Translations under genes and position numbers: made by a program | Notes under the pieces: generated by a model | Told to the model about the DNA's origin: nothing | The model's input: the letters and a program-made list of their open reading frames with translations, nothing else | The model's database searches: none | Shown here: one piece after another, positions 1-12,494 of the stretch | Layout of the letters: each line of letters starts with the position of its first letter | Numbering within the stretch: position 1 is the stretch's first letter | DNA from: Isoetes taiwanensis | Lineage: Eukaryota; Streptophyta; Lycopodiopsida; Isoetales; Isoetaceae | DNA length: 64,000 nucleotides | Direction of reading: 5' to 3' | Assembly (NCBI GenBank): GCA_021234155.1 | Contig: JAJEKV010000565.1 | Coordinates: 64,001-128,000, forward strand

Positions 1-1770
1 CGGTGAAGCTTTTGCTTACTCGAGCACCGGTTCTTGTTCCTCCTCAATGGGACAAGCCCTTTCGCGTTCATGTCGATGTCTCGGCGTTTGCTATTGGGCT
101 GTTCTCTCTCAAGAATATGATCACGCTGCCCGATAAACCAAATCATTCGCCCGGTAGAAAACTCAATTCTTTGAAGCCAACTATTACGCCCGCGGGCGTG
201 AAGCTTTGGGTCTCATTTTACGTGTCCAACGCTTCCGTCATTACCTTTTAGGCGGTCAAATCAAGTTCTTTGTGGACCACCAAGCACTTCTCTATTTGAT
301 CAACAAATCCCGCCCACGGGCCGCATTGCTCGTTGGGTCCTTCTTCTCAAGAATTTGCTCCTTTTGAAATCGTTCATAAAGGCGGGGCAAATCTCATGTT
401 GTTCGGATTATCTTTCACGCATCCACAGCGATGATCCGCAGCGGGGTCTCGAGATGCCTTTCCGGATGCTCAACTCTTTTTAGTCACGGCAACACCACAT
501 TGGTTCCATGATTTTCAGCAAGTACCTCCTCACGGGTGCTCTTCCACGAGAAGATGAGGCGGCTCTCTCACCTTGGCGACAATCCCGTCGCCATCAATTT
601 CTCAGAGAGGTCCGTGACTACACCATGGTTGGGACATCTCTACAAAAAGGGCAAGGACACCATCCTTGGCCTTTGTGTTCTACCTCATGAAGTTCGGACA
701 TTGTTCGAGAAGCTCATCAAGGGCTCGGTGGTGGTCATTTTCATGGTGACACCACGGCGCGCGAAAAATTCTTCTTGCCGGGTATTATTGGCCCACGCTC
801 TTCAAAGATGCTCACGCCACGCCCCGCGTGTGGACGCTTTTGCCGGCCGGTGGGGGGCCCCGCCCGTGGCGCTCTTCCCTTGACGCCGGTCGCCCGCCAC
901 TTCCCTTCGGCAAATGGGGAATGGACTTTGTGGGACCTATAGACCCTCCCAAGGCGGCACACTTTCGTGCCGATACATTACAGTTCTCGACCGACACGCC
1001 ACCAAATGGGCGGAAGCTTGTGCACTTCGGACAACACTGCTGCAAGCACGCCGAGTCCTCTATCAACAAATCATCACGCGATTCGGCTGCTCCCGCGGGC
1101 TGGTCGGTGGCCCGTGGTGTTCATTTCATCAATCATACTATCAAAGAGTGGACGGATTATCTCACGATACATCATCACAAGAGCACACCTTACTATCCTC
1201 AAGGCAATGGGTTGGCGAGAAAGCACCAACAAAACTCGGTCACCATTCTCAAGAAAATTTGTGGCGCTTCCCATATGCAGTTAGCGGACAAAACTTCCTC
1301 TTGTTCTTTGGGCCTACAATACTTGTTTCAAGATTGCTACGGGTCACACTCCTTTTAAATTGGTTTATGGTCAGGAAGCTCTCATGCCCTTTGAATTCAT
1401 TCTTCCAACACTCCGGTTTCAAGGGCTCTGCTCATAATCCACCGGTGCTCTCAAAGAGCGGGTCTATCAATTAGAACGGTTGGATGAACTTGAAGGGATG
1501 CTTATATTCGTGTTCTTCATGGACAATGATTGCAAAAATCTTTACATGACAAGCGTTTGAAGACAAAAACATTCAAACAAGGAGATTTGGTTCTTCTTTA
1601 TGATTCGGTACAAAAAATTTTCCGGGTAAACTCAAGTTTCGTTGGCTTGGCCCTTATCAAATTGTTCAAGTGGTTAGACCAAGTGTTTTCCAACTTCATT
1701 TGAATTAGATGGCACTCCATTACCTACATTAGTTAATGGTTTTCGCCTCAAAGCTCGTTTCATCACCTGA
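1..1770 (+). pseudogene. Ty3/gypsy pol fragment (RNase H to integrase), decayed
   Basis: Fragments in all three plus frames read as the C-terminal part of a gypsy polyprotein. Near the start, an RNase H-like segment (WDKPFRVHVDVSAFAIG, about 45-95) keeps the D that begins the RNase H fold. An integrase core start (KWGMDFVGPIDPP) lies near 911-950. Further on, TPYYPQGNGLA (about 1185-1220) is the gypsy integrase signature around its third catalytic residue, and a segment near 1350-1400 resembles the family FKLVYGQEALMP motif. At 1630-1700 the text resembles the integrase tail. Frame changes every 100-300 bases show it is non-functional. Order RNase H before integrase is the Ty3/gypsy order. 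The reverse transcriptase would lie left of the window. Family assignment is firm, lineage is not. Confidence 0.75.
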
Positions 1771-2640
1771 AAGTGAACATCCAAACACGTAGAGGCAGTT
1801 CAAGAATCAAACACCACGAAAGTGACTAGAAAGGCGGTAGATTATATTATAGTGGAGATTTTTTACAAAATGTGGGCACGGCCCGGCTACTTCCGCTATG
1901 GGCGCGCCCTATATACAAAAAGCGGGCTCAAAGCCCTATCTACTAAGTCCTAAGAGGAAAAACCCCTGCTCTCGGGTTGGGTTGAGGTGATGAGGAGATG
2001 GTAGAGGTTACGCTCCGGATCGAAGGTGCGAGAACCACCTCCATCCCGTTGGTCTTGGTCGGGATGTTCAGCCATCCGGCACACCGGCCGTCCATCGCGA
2101 ATGCCACGGTTGTGGCAGCGCCAGAGATCCAGACAGTTCATCTTACAAGTGATCCACTCCTGACAGTTCGTCGGCATGGTGCAATCTTCGTTTAAACCAG
2201 CGGCAGCCATACTGAGCGCCATCGGATGCCTTCGTTTCTCTCGGTTCGTCTTATATAGCCAACTGAGGACCTCCTTGTCGACGTGGACCAATCACACAAA
2301 TCGCCAACGTGTTTGCAATGCAAGGCAGTTTCTAATATGAGAATCTGTTCTCCCGCCGCATATCTAGCCATGGTACCTTCTGACACATTCCTTTTAATGA
2401 TATCCCCCTTCGAGTTGCCAGCATTGAATGCCATTCCTTCTTTCCACGCCCGTCGAACATTAATGGATGTCCTTTGCCATCTGTCACATCCGATCTTTCT
2501 TTCACGTCTCATCCTCACCGTTCATTGCTTCTCCCTTACGTTTTTGGGGACTTAGCCAAATTTTTGCCTCTCAATCCCCTTCTTCGCATCTTTTGACACC
2601 TGGCATCATCAACGGTTCCTGTTTCGCACTCTTCATACCT
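1771..2640. other. No recognisable gene; possible gypsy 3' flank
   Basis: The stretch follows the gypsy integrase tail and should hold its 3' non-coding end or LTR, but I could not find a polypurine tract or a matching second LTR. Short open frames occur on both strands, the longest on the minus strand at 2192-2518 (108 aa, basic), with no recognisable domain. I treat them as chance. Confidence 0.3.
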
Positions 2641-5600
2641 CTTAGCCTCGGTTATGCGCCCTAAAACAAACCTTTTCGCTCCTCTGCGCCTTCATCCTCC
2701 GTGCTCGACTTTCGTCTTCCGCCTTTGGCATCTCTTTTCGTTCCGCAAATCATTCCCATGGCTGCCCCAGATTTTCTACACTTCAAGCTCTTTTGCTCCC
2801 AAGGATCCGGCTCTTTTGCATCGTATCCTTCTTGGCGCCCACTTTAAGGTGAAGCCCTTGTTGGCCCCAATAAAAAGTTTTTGAAGCGACACCACTTCAC
2901 GAATTTTCTCAAATGGAACTTCCGGCTCCCAATCACCTTGATTCGCGGCAATTCATCGCCAATATTGTTATGACCGCAAGGGTACACCAGCGTGGTCGAT
3001 GGCACCACTATTTCCTTGACTCAACACTTGATTTCTGAGGTATTTCATATTCCCTTGCACACTCCTTGTGTATCATGGTGCGCTATACGGGATATTGATG
3101 TCACGAGTTTGGCGACCTCGCTTATCGCCAATGTCCATCGTCGACCAATATCGACAAGCCTCATGAGAGGCCTTTGTGAAATTTTTGTGGCGCCAAATTC
3201 CTGGGGTATTCTATCAAGAACACCCATATCAATAAGCCTTTCTATAACCTGGTCCCTTCTTGCTACACACTCCAAGCACCACATAGATTGGCCCCAAATG
3301 ATGTTCTATCGTCTTCTCCAAGAAATGGACCGCCCGGTACCACTTCCATTTTGAAGTTTTTCGTGGGAGGGCACTTTCAAGCCCTCATCCGTCATTACTT
3401 CCCTCCCACACCACCCAATTCTCATACTTCCACTCGGTAGCTCCCTTTCGGTCAATCACCAAGTTGGCACATCACGCCCATCTTCCCCCGGGTCATGACC
3501 ATGTCACACTCATGTCCTTTGTCTCTTCCTCCGCTACACCATCCACTTCACACCATTTTTTCACAAACCTCCCACACCAGGCAACGGCCGGTTCCACCAC
3601 CACAACACCCTCGTCGGTTGTTGTATCGATGTCGGCGAGGATGCTCAAGCTGCCGCACTTAAGTTACTGAGGAATCCCAAAGGCGGCTCTTATGGCGGGG
3701 TTCAATGAGCACTTTCGAGGCCTCACGATGCGGTACACCAAGACCTTCAAGCGCAAGCGCCCAAATTGCAACTTTGGAGGCCAAACTTCAAGACAAGCAT
3801 GAAGCTCTCTTACGGGCTCATGCGGATCTCAAAGTACACAAGCTCAAGTCACCCAACTTGCGGATCAGCGAGGCTCGGCTCGGGCAATTGAGACTCTATT
3901 GGAGCACAACAAGTCCAAAGCAGCTCTCCCGAAAGTACCAAGGATGAAGATATTGCTAAACTCAATGCCTTGTACCGGGCCGTGTGAAAAACTTCCGCAC
4001 TCAAGTTCAAAATCTTTCAGCCCGAGGCGCTCAAGTTGCCTCCTTGACGGACCGGCTTTCTACACGACCTCTCGGATCACCTCTCTTCAAGATCGACCTT
4101 ACGGAGGTGCGTAAAAGCTTGAGAAAATACTTCGATGGCGGAGATTGGGTAGCCGTCTCAATACACCGGGAAATCTTCCTCCCAGGTCAATCCTTTCGAA
4201 GCGGGTCCGCGTGACGATCCGCCTCCTACTCGAAAAAGAAAATCAGATCCGTGATCTCGAACAACAGCTGCAGACAAGCTATTGATCTGGCGATGAGGCT
4301 CAAGCCAAACTTGGCCAGGACTTCAATTCTTCACGAGAATGCCGGTGGACTTCCCCGCCCCCTCCGCTATCATGATTATGTGGTTGCTTTCGGCGCCACC
4401 TCTTCCTTTCAAAGTGGCACGCGGCTGATGGACTGTGGATATCCTAAGCGGCGGTGCTGATTTTTCGGATTTGGCGAACTCTCCATTGAAGACAAAGGGT
4501 TGTGCTGTGCCCTTGTTGTCTTTGATCTCATACACCGTGCCCGATCCGGACTTTCTCACTTTCAGCGTGGTTCAGCCCATGGCTTATATCTTTCATGATT
4601 TCTATGGGTGATACACAGGAAAACCGGCAATGGGCCACGCCATTTGTTCAGGGGTGACCCCACTGCGCAATGGGTGCCGGGGATAACAATCCATATCTTG
4701 CGGATCCCGCTTTCGGACCAAAACTTTTCATCGAGGAGTACATGCGAGCTTGCCAATCATTTATCTCTCCTCGGCGGGGCGCCGCAACAAATTAGGAAGT
4801 ATCACGGGACATCCAAGATCTTCCCTATGCACAAGTCTATATGCAAACACTCGCTGGTTACAATCGATTCACGAGCTACGTTTGGATAGCAAGGCGGTCC
4901 CCACGCGGGATGGGATAGCCCTCCTGTCAACTCTCGACTCTGCTTCTCTTTGGGATGTTGGTGTCGGGCACTTGATCCAGATCTTGTCGATCAATTCGAG
5001 GAGATCGCTTTCAAGAACCCATACGGGCATGGTTCCTTCTCCCTATGCTTCCTGAAGGCGTCCCTCCGCCCCCGGGGTTTTGACATCTGATTGGCGCCTT
5101 CCTTTTTGGACCAAGGTCATGGATGGTCATGCGGGCTGGACACCACCTCGGATCTCGACGGATCTCGGTGGGATCCACGTTTTGTTCGCCGATCACATTG
5201 GGAAGAAGGTGCTACTTTGGACAACACCACCAATTGGATCTACATTGCTAATGGCGTGGTTGGCAACAGCCCGTGCGGCGCTTCATGGTCTCAACACCTT
5301 CTTGCGAGCGCCTCCACCTCACGATCATACGGTCCATCTTCAAAGCGAGGGATTTTGCTGGCTGCCCTCAAATGCATTTTTGCTCGGCTCCTTAAATCGG
5401 CGGCGTCCCATTTTTCCTTTGCAATCCAAATGCCCGGCGTCCGGTGCCTTTGGCCTTCGGACTGTCTCCTCATGGAGTGTCGATTACATTTCTTGGCGCC
5501 CGCAGCGCACTTGAAGACATGGTGCGGCTCGTTTTCTCATTGATGCTGATCACGCCCTTGGCCAAGACACACCTCAAGCTCTTCAATCACGCCAAGATCT

Positions 5601-6058
5601 CATCGGCCCGGTACCATAATGGGGCCGATCCTCACTCCCCGTGAGGATCACTTTCGGCCCGATGGCTTCCAGCCCTCAAAGCGCTTCCTCCTTTTCTTCA
5701 CTTTCGAGTGTCGTTTGGTGGGGAGTGTTAGTCTGTGCCTCACGGTGCAGGACTATTCATCTACATCGTCGGACCAGGTCAAGCTCAAAGATCCTCGGTC
5801 AACCACGGGTCGGACATCCAAGCCTCCCACGAGAAGACTAAGCGGGCCCGCAGACCAAAGCCTTTGGCTGTCAACAAGAGGCGCCCGGCTTCGGACAAGT
5901 GGCGTGACCCGTCACCGCCCAGCGTCGGTCGGCGTGATTCTAGGCACTTCAAGAGGCACCGCCAACATTCCACAGCAAATCAGGCCTCCTTCCGAGTCGG
6001 CGTAGAGATCGGTCCGAGTGTCTATATTGGGCCCAAGGCCATTGTACTATATATATGA
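2641..6058 (+). pseudogene. Decayed extra ORF of a Tat/Ogre-like gypsy element (tentative)
   Basis: Successive plus-strand fragments look like one long, broken protein. At 2990-3350 the text ISLTQHLISEVFHIP and what follows resembles the plant 'putative transposon protein' (Transposase_32-like) domain, which often sits in extra ORFs of Tat/Ogre-type gypsy elements and in fused plant mobile-domain proteins. At 3705-4130 heptad-rich text (IATLEAKLQDKHEALLRAHA, then AQVASLTDRL) predicts coiled coil. At 5735-6058 a basic tail rich in K, R and S appears, which could be nuclear or nucleic-acid binding. Many frame breaks separate these parts. The combination of globular domain, coiled coil and basic tail is what I see; the family name is inference from memory and could be wrong. 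Confidence 0.4.
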
Positions 6059-6329
6059 GTAGAGTTAGCTCATAAGTTTTTAGATGAGTTTTGAGTCTTG
6101 TCTCCTTTTCGGTTTTCTCTCTATTATTGAGAGCTCATGTATTTTCATCATTGATATCAAGGAAGCTTATCATCTTTCTCTCATTTGTTCTGTTCTCTTC
6201 TTTTTCTTCTCTTTTCGGCAAATCCGCGTGACATAGTCCCCGGACTCTCTGTTAGATCCACGGGTCCTCCACGGAGGGCTGTCTTCGAGGAGTTCCAGAA
6301 CCCGGACCCCAAACAACCAGCGGCTTGGC
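6059..6329. other. AT/pyrimidine-rich stretch, LTR-like but unproven
   Basis: A TATATATA run near 6048-6056 is followed by pyrimidine-rich sequence (6170-6225) and then by a GC-rich segment. This resembles a retrotransposon promoter/R-U5 region placed after the decayed ORF, but no second copy, primer site or target duplication was found, so no boundary is claimed. Confidence 0.25.
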
Positions 6330-7415
6330 TAGAAACACCAGCGACCTGCCCGGAAACACCATATGCGGCGGAAACACCACTCAAATTGGCGGAAACACCA
6401 CCTACACATTGAAGGGTTGTTTAAGGTAGTGGTGTTTCGGCCATTTTGCATGTTGTACTCTTGTGGCGAAACACCAAAGATGTGGCACTCATATTCCTAC
6501 AAAGGCGTTGCACTCACTTGTTGAAACTTGCAATTCAAGGTTATAGATATTGTATTGCAACCACTCTTCTCAATGTTTTAGATATTGTATTCCATTTAGA
6601 GGTCTCAATGTTCTAGGTATTGTATTCCAATTGTCCTTCTCAATGTGCTCACAACACTTGCCCAGAAACACCACTCAATTTGGCAAGAAACACCATATGG
6701 CTGGCCAGAAACACCACCCTAATGGCCAGAAACACCATTCAAATTGGCCAGAAACACCACCAAAATGGCCAGAAACACCACCCAAATGGCCAGAAATACC
6801 ACTATCTTCAACAACCCTTCAATGTTTTGCATGTTGTACTCTTGTGGCCAGAAACACCAAGGATGTGGCACTCATATTTCTACAAGGGGTTGCACTCACT
6901 TGTTGAAAGTTGCAATTCAAGGTTTTAGATATTGTATTGGAACCACTCTTCTCAACGTTTTAGATATTGTATTCCATTTACAGGTCTCAATGTTCTATAT
7001 ATTGTATATTGTACCCCATTGGCCAGAAACACCTCTCAAGTTGGCCAGAAACACCATATGCGGCCAGAAACACCACTCAATTGACCAGAAACACCACTGA
7101 AATTGGCCAGAAACACCACCTAAATGGCCAGAAACACCACCTAAATGGCCAGAAACACCACTACCTTCCACTCAGTGTTTTACATGTTGTAGTCTTGTGG
7201 CCAGAAACACCAAGGATGTGGCTTGAAACACCTCTTTTCTGGCCAGAAACACCACTAACTTGGCCAGAAACACCACCTAAAAGGCCAGAAACACCAAGAA
7301 TATGGCCTGAAACACCACTAACTTGGCCAGAAACACCAAGATGTCTGGCAAAAATAGCAGGTGTTTCTGGTCATATACTTGGTGTTTCTGGTCAAAGAGA
7401 CACCATCCATAACAG
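6330..7415 (+). repeat. 21-bp minisatellite, block 1 (core GGCCAGAAACACCA)
   Basis: About 25 copies of a 14-bp core GGCCAGAAACACCA are spread through this block. In the regular parts (6712-6800, 7080-7165, 7220-7345) the core plus a 7-bp variable spacer gives an exact 21-bp period, so the array reads through as ARNT/PETP/GQKHH-type repeats in the three frames; I regard these frames as by-products and not protein. Two copies near 7362-7400 and one near 6430 are in reverse orientation. A longer unit is superimposed: a segment beginning near TTTTGCATGTTGTA at 6444 recurs at 6825 (381 bp later) and, diverged, at 7178 (353 bp later). The first few cores (6340-6480) read GGCGGAAACACC or CCCGGAAACACC in place of CCAG. 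Confidence 0.9.
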
Positions 7416-10060
7416 TTGCAGATAACATAGTTATGCAATAACTTATGCTGTAAATCATGGAATAACTACAAAATCTGCTACCATGTTCCAGCCAATCAAG
7501 AGTTTAGAAGCCAACTTGTTCAAGAGTTTAAAAGCAAAAAAAAAGCGAGAAACATTTCTTAGATTGTCTTGGGTGGCTTTTTGGCTGCACTGCGGCTTCA
7601 TGTAGCACCCTTGACATCTTTGCTAAATGTGTCTCTGTAGTTTGCCACATCGATCTTGTCAAACCAGTCCTTAGTCACCTGCATTTCAGCTTGTTAGTGT
7701 GATTGCACAGTAGTATCTTCACACAACCAATACCCTTACCTCGACAAAGATTTGGAAATCCTTGAGAATGAAATCTCGTTATAAAGCACCTTGCATATAG
7801 TAATGTGTACCTCCGATCCGAACCATTTTTTCGCGTGAATTTTGCACATTTCAATTGCTTGAATGTCGACCATTTAGTGCGGGGCTGCCCCAACTAGCAT
7901 GCACTTCCTTGAGCGACTGCGGCCATCTCATGCTAGTGAGAGATGAATTTAAAAAACCAACAAATAGTATTGCATGCAAACAACTCACTCGACTACTTCT
8001 CGGGGCCACATCGTGAGAATGATATCTCATCATAGAATCAAAATGCGACAAGGGAGGGGTGTGGCACTCCAAGTGACTTACATATTTCCCAATCGGCACA
8101 ATGCGGTAAAGGCTCCAATGGTGGCTGCGATATTTTAAATGTAAATAAATGGGCCAGTATTTTAAATGTAAATAAATGTCATCATGCCAAAAAATAACTT
8201 ACCTTCTTACCCACGGGCAACCCGGTAGAAGAGAGATGGTTTCGAGGTCTAGGAGGAATAATCTTCCTCAAATTGACTCTCTCTTATTCATGTAGAGGTC
8301 TACCGGTCCCGGGATGAAAAAACACATGACCGTCTACGGTGGATTTGGATGGTATGAGAGACAACCCGCACAAAATTTTGAATTCAAAAGATGCACAATC
8401 AGACTCTATAAAAGGGAAGACACTTACATCAAGTAGGCACCACGCATTGCTCATTCGGCCAAGACAAGCCAACCTTCTCGGGATTATCGAACGGGATGCT
8501 CAAAGGAAATGGCCCCGATTGGCGTATCACAAATTCACCTTTGCCATCTTTTACGGTAGCCCAAAGTGGGCTCCTAAGATGCTGCAGACCCCTTTGAGCA
8601 TCGTAAGAAAGAATTGGATTGGCCTTGAGGGGCTTTCCCTTTCTTCTTTTGTTAACCCATTCCAAGGTAGTGAGGTCATCAAGATCCATGAAGAATTCAA
8701 AATCCAAAATAAAATCCTCGGTCATAGTTACTATTGTTCTCTTGATCAGTCTGTCTCCCCATCATCTACCACATCCAAGTAAGTAGACATCGGTGCGGGA
8801 GAAGCTGCGGCGACACTCAAAGGGGTACCCAAAGTTTCGGCCCCAATCCTCGGCTTTGGTTTACGTGGAGCTTTAAAATTGAAGCAACTATGGATTTTGT
8901 TAGCAATGTAGCGGGTGTGGATGGAGATTTGGGGACACTAGAGCTGCCCTCAAACTGCCACAATAAAAAGCGATGTCTGCAGCCCCGGCTTGCATGTCTC
9001 CAAATTCCCATAAGCCTCACGGTCAGCCCATTCCGCCGGGTCCCGGAATCCGGACCATAATTGTGTGCTATGTACCTCTCATCTTGAGCTATTTTTTCTC
9101 TTTCATTGCCTCCCATTCCATCCTCCTCAGGAGCTACATACCTCTCGGCATAAGGCGTAAAGTGTTCTCTTTCTCCTCCCCATCTTCAATATTACGGGCA
9201 TAGCGGGCCGACACCCATAGCTAGATCTTTGCATCTCTTTAAAAACACAGATGATTTAACTTATACTTATATTACGGATCAAAGGGCTCGCCCATAAAGC
9301 ATCTTTGGGAGAAATCTCGCCCTTCCCTTCTTTTACGCTTGGTAGCGACCAACCTCTTCCGCCCTGCTTGGAGCACCACGCACAACCACATGCAATGGTG
9401 CTCCTTTGCCAAGTGATCTTCGCGCCTTTGCTTCTTAACAGAAGACCAAACACAACCTTGAAATAAACAAACATGCCTATTTTTCTTATTGCTGTAATAA
9501 TACCTGCGTTCCCCAAGCGGCTTCATCGATCTCGGAATCCTCCCACGGAGTAGCGGCAACTACCTTGGCATCGAGGTGCACCACGCGGTGGGCTTTTCCT
9601 TATCGTCCTTTTATGCTTCTTGATCTCTCTCAAAGACTTTGTTTGAATAGCATGGCTGCTGCCAGGCTGTTTTTCTAAGGCCACGGCTCTCATTTGCGAC
9701 AAAAGTTGCTACGGAGATGGCTCGGTGACCTGCTCCCTCGGTGAGGCCAGCTCCTCCCTCGGCCTGCTTCCTCCGGGAGCTAGCTTCCCGGGCTGTAATA
9801 CCGGTCAGAGCTCTCATCGGGCTTCAGCGTTTTCTTCCCTCCGACAATGTCGTTGGGGCAGCCCCATCTCGGCGTATTGGCGTCGCCGCGAGCGGCCGCC
9901 ATGGCTGCGCTAAGCGAACACGCCGCCCCTTTTTTTTTTCGGACTGCGCCAAGCGAACTGCGCAAAGCGAACTGTTTTTCGGATGTGCTTTTGGTTTGGT
10001 GCGTGTCACTATTTTTAAGGAAGTATTTTTGGACATGTGCTTTTCGTTTTGAGCAAGATA
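7416..10060 (-). pseudogene. Unrecognised degenerate coding-like region, probably a dead transposon
   Basis: Minus-strand frames carry protein-like, W/F/P-containing text in several pieces: 7851-8099, 8429-8725 (98 aa, with DFILDFEFFMDLDDLT and GKGEFVIRQSGPFPL), 8817-9116, 9272-9559 and 9611-9817. None shows a motif I can name. The pieces lie in one orientation and are separated by frameshifts, which fits a decayed gene or a gag-like or extra ORF of a retroelement. A GCG/AAGCGAAC-rich segment occurs at 9925-9990. The region lies exactly between the two minisatellite blocks. Alternatives are chance open frames in moderately GC-rich DNA. Confidence 0.25.
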
Positions 10061-10224
10061 GCACCGGCGAGGAACATTCTATTCCGAACCATTAGATTTT
10101 GCCACGTAATTTAAAATCTTGTGATGATTGATGTCGTGCCATTGACAGCGATGTTTAAAGAATATTTAGTTTTGACCCACTTCAAGTGCATTTAGTACTC
10201 CCTTAGAATAAAATTACCCATGGT

Positions 10225-10985
10225 TATGGTTAGAAACACCGACCCGGAAACACCATAGCGTTGGCTAGAAACACCTTACCCTTAGTTGACACATTATGAA
10301 ATCATCATTTCCATTTTAGATTTGAAAATATTCTATACATTTTCAGGTTGTCATTTCCAGCTGAGATTTTTTTTATTATTAATAAGTTGCAATTGAGATG
10401 TTGTGGATTGACACAAACACCAAAAAATTGGCCAGAAACACCATGCCTGGCCAGAAACACCATGCCTGGCCAGAAACACCAATGGCTAGCCATAAACAAC
10501 ATCCCTCAGGCCTTCCCCATGCTAGTGGCCAGAAACACCATGCCTCTGGCCAGAAACACCATTCCTCTGGCCAGAAACACCATGCCTCTGGCCAGAAACA
10601 CCATGTCCTTGTGGCCAGAGTTGCAATTCAATGTTTTAGATATTGTGTTCCAATGTTCTTAGCATTATTAAGTTATCAATTCCAATTGAGATTTATGATT
10701 AATAATTGGTTGCAATCGGGATCTTGTGAATTGCAACTCAATGTTTTAGATATTATCTACAACATTCACAATATTATCTATCAATATTATCTATCAATGT
10801 TGCAAATTTGGCATTCACAATATTTATCTACACTATGTCAATGGGATGGCTTTATAACATTTGTATCATGTGGCCAGAAACACTTAGCCCATGACCAGAA
10901 ACACCTATGGCCAGAAATACCAGGTATTGTCCTGAAACACCTACCACATTGGCATGGCCAGAAAAACCATACCCACACTACCGGA
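10225..10985 (+). repeat. 21-bp minisatellite, block 2
   Basis: The same core GGCCAGAAACACCA recurs here about 14 times. Between 10523 and 10612 four copies with spacer CCTCT-type form a clean 21-bp array; copies at 10430-10480 have 19-bp spacing, and scattered copies lie at 10230-10275 and 10870-10970. The accompanying phrase TTGCAATTCAATGTTTTAGATATTG (given here in parts: TTGCAATTCAA, then TGTTTTAGATATTG) near 10620-10650 and 10735-10755 also occurs in block 1 near 6530-6590 and 6910-6970, so the two blocks share more than the minisatellite and derive from the same longer element. Confidence 0.88.
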
Positions 10986-12187
10986 TTTGCTCGCTTTTGT
11001 GGGAATGCAATCCGTTTGAATTTGGAGGGTACAATCATAACCACGAATTTAATGCACTGGCAACCTCAAGCAGGCGTGCCGCAGTGCGATGCTACCAGGT
11101 CAAAAGTGCCTTCAAAAACATCGGTGGTGTTTTTGGACAAAAAAACAGCGCGGTTCGATTCGCGCGGTTGAAGATGGCGGGATGCATGGATCCCTCGGGC
11201 ATCACGGGCATCGATACATGCATGGAATGGCGGATGGGCATGCATGGGGTCACCGGGGCAAAATGTCGGGAAACCCGGATCCGGACTCGATATCACGGGC
11301 GCCCGGCGGTGGGCGGGAGGGTGAAGACCACAAAGCTGCGCCATAAGCGGCAACAACCTGGCGAGTTTACTACACTGCTTAGCGGCGGCGGCGACCTCGA
11401 TTAATTTACAACCTCAATAGCGTGGATGACCCGATTATCCGGCTCGGCATCACCCCGACCAGCAGAGGGTGCGGACCTATTGCAGCGCCAATGTTTGGGC
11501 TTGCCACGGCGTCAATAGTTTGCACTATTGTCAACCCTAACTTAGGATTATGGCCGATTCTAGCTCGCCCAGTTTATCCGTGCCCAATGCCCCCAGACTT
11601 ATAGCTGGTCCAAAGATGACCGTAACCATGTCTTCACTTGTCGTAACTCCAATTACCTCATCCAGTTCTGCTCTTCCGGCGTATCCCAATCCATCCCCGA
11701 GCACAACTTCACCAGTCGCATTCTCCATTGTATAAAGAAGACCACATTTTTTCCTTTCCCTATGTTTGTTTTTCTATTTTCGTTGTATTGTATCCGACCA
11801 CCATACCCATAAGCGATCTGGTTAAGCCACCATATCAATACAAAAATGAAATATGCATTATTATCTCACTTGTTATCTTAATACCAACCTTTTTTTGCAA
11901 AAATATATGGTGTAGTAGCTTGCAAGAAATACATAACAAGTGTAACTGCATCAAATAGATTCAAAATGCATTTGGTCAAAACTTCCATATGGTTGAATGA
12001 AGCATACAAATTCTTCAACGATTGTATGGGTCTAATACCTCCTGTCACTACCCTAACTCGTATGATTTTGGGGTTTAAGTCATGTAAGCAAGGGTAATCT
12101 TTGTCCTCTAGCTCGCCCAATGCTGACGATATGCCTACCACATCAGCATCCATATCCACGTCAGCCCAAAAGGCACGCCTGCTTTTG
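10986..12187. other. No firm gene; short open frames of unknown meaning
   Basis: The first part (11000-11410) is GC-rich with overlapping open frames on both strands. A minus-strand frame at 11537-11728 (63 aa, acidic) and another at 11878-12159 (93 aa, MDMDADVVGISSALGELEDK then a hydrophobic stretch NLFDAVTLVMYFLQ) look protein-like but match no family I can name. The second could be a gene exon with one membrane-spanning helix. They are noted only as possibilities. Confidence 0.25.
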
Positions 12188-12300
12188 TAACAAGAAAGGG
12201 AAAAGCTCCCATAGAATGAATGGAACCAATTCTCTTGTTTTGTAATAGTATGGCAAGGGCTTTTCTTATCTAATCTAATACAAAACCTTTATAGTTTTCA
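12188..12300 (+). repeat. 3' part of the 5' LTR of copia element D
   Basis: The segment ends in TTTATAGTTTTCA, the terminal CA of an LTR, one base before a copia primer site. It has the composition of a copia R-U5 region. The left boundary of the LTR is not visible, and no matching 3' LTR was found to the right, so element D is truncated at one or both ends. Confidence 0.6.
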
Positions 12301-12301
12301 A

Positions 12302-12312
12302 GGTATCAGAGC
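12302..12312 (+). other. Primer-binding site of element D (initiator tRNA-Met)
   Basis: GGTATCAGAGC is complementary to the 3' end of plant initiator tRNA-Met, the usual Ty1/copia primer. The first base of the canonical TGGTATCAGAGC reads A here. It sets the orientation of D as plus. Confidence 0.8.
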
Positions 12313-12494
12313 CCAGCACTAGGTTCTAGGGATAAGCCAACGTCATCTTCTTGAAGCGTTGAGGGTTCAAAGGACAATTGTTAGGGTCAACCATCGAAAC
12401 ATTCAATGCAGAGTGCATCGCAATTAGAGAAGAAGATTTCACAGGAAAAGTGTGCTTGCAAGGCTTCGGATTACATTACGATCAAGTCAAATTG
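12303..12494 (+). pseudogene. Copia element D: leader and start of gag (part 1 of 3)
   Basis: This is the untranslated leader of D and a possible gag start (ATG at 12406, MQSASQLEKKISQ). It is cut at 12494 by element A. The remaining parts of D gag are at 17409-17551 and 27842-28530; reading the three parts in order gives a recognisable copia gag in which the text on each side of the B insertion is in the same frame. Confidence 0.65.

Noticed and set aside
1861-1990. LTR beginning TGTGGGCACGGCCC after the gypsy integrase
   Set aside because: No polypurine tract in front and no second copy in the window, so the boundary cannot be supported.
6744-7425. Long open frames of ARNT/PETP/GQKHH repeats, up to 152 aa
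   Set aside because: They are a by-product of a 21-bp (7-codon) minisatellite read in three frames; spacing errors break the frame and there is no start context or conserved spacer coding.
10398-11171. 257-aa plus-strand open frame
   Set aside because: It runs from the second minisatellite block into GC-rich DNA without any domain; the open length is explained by the repeat and by base composition.
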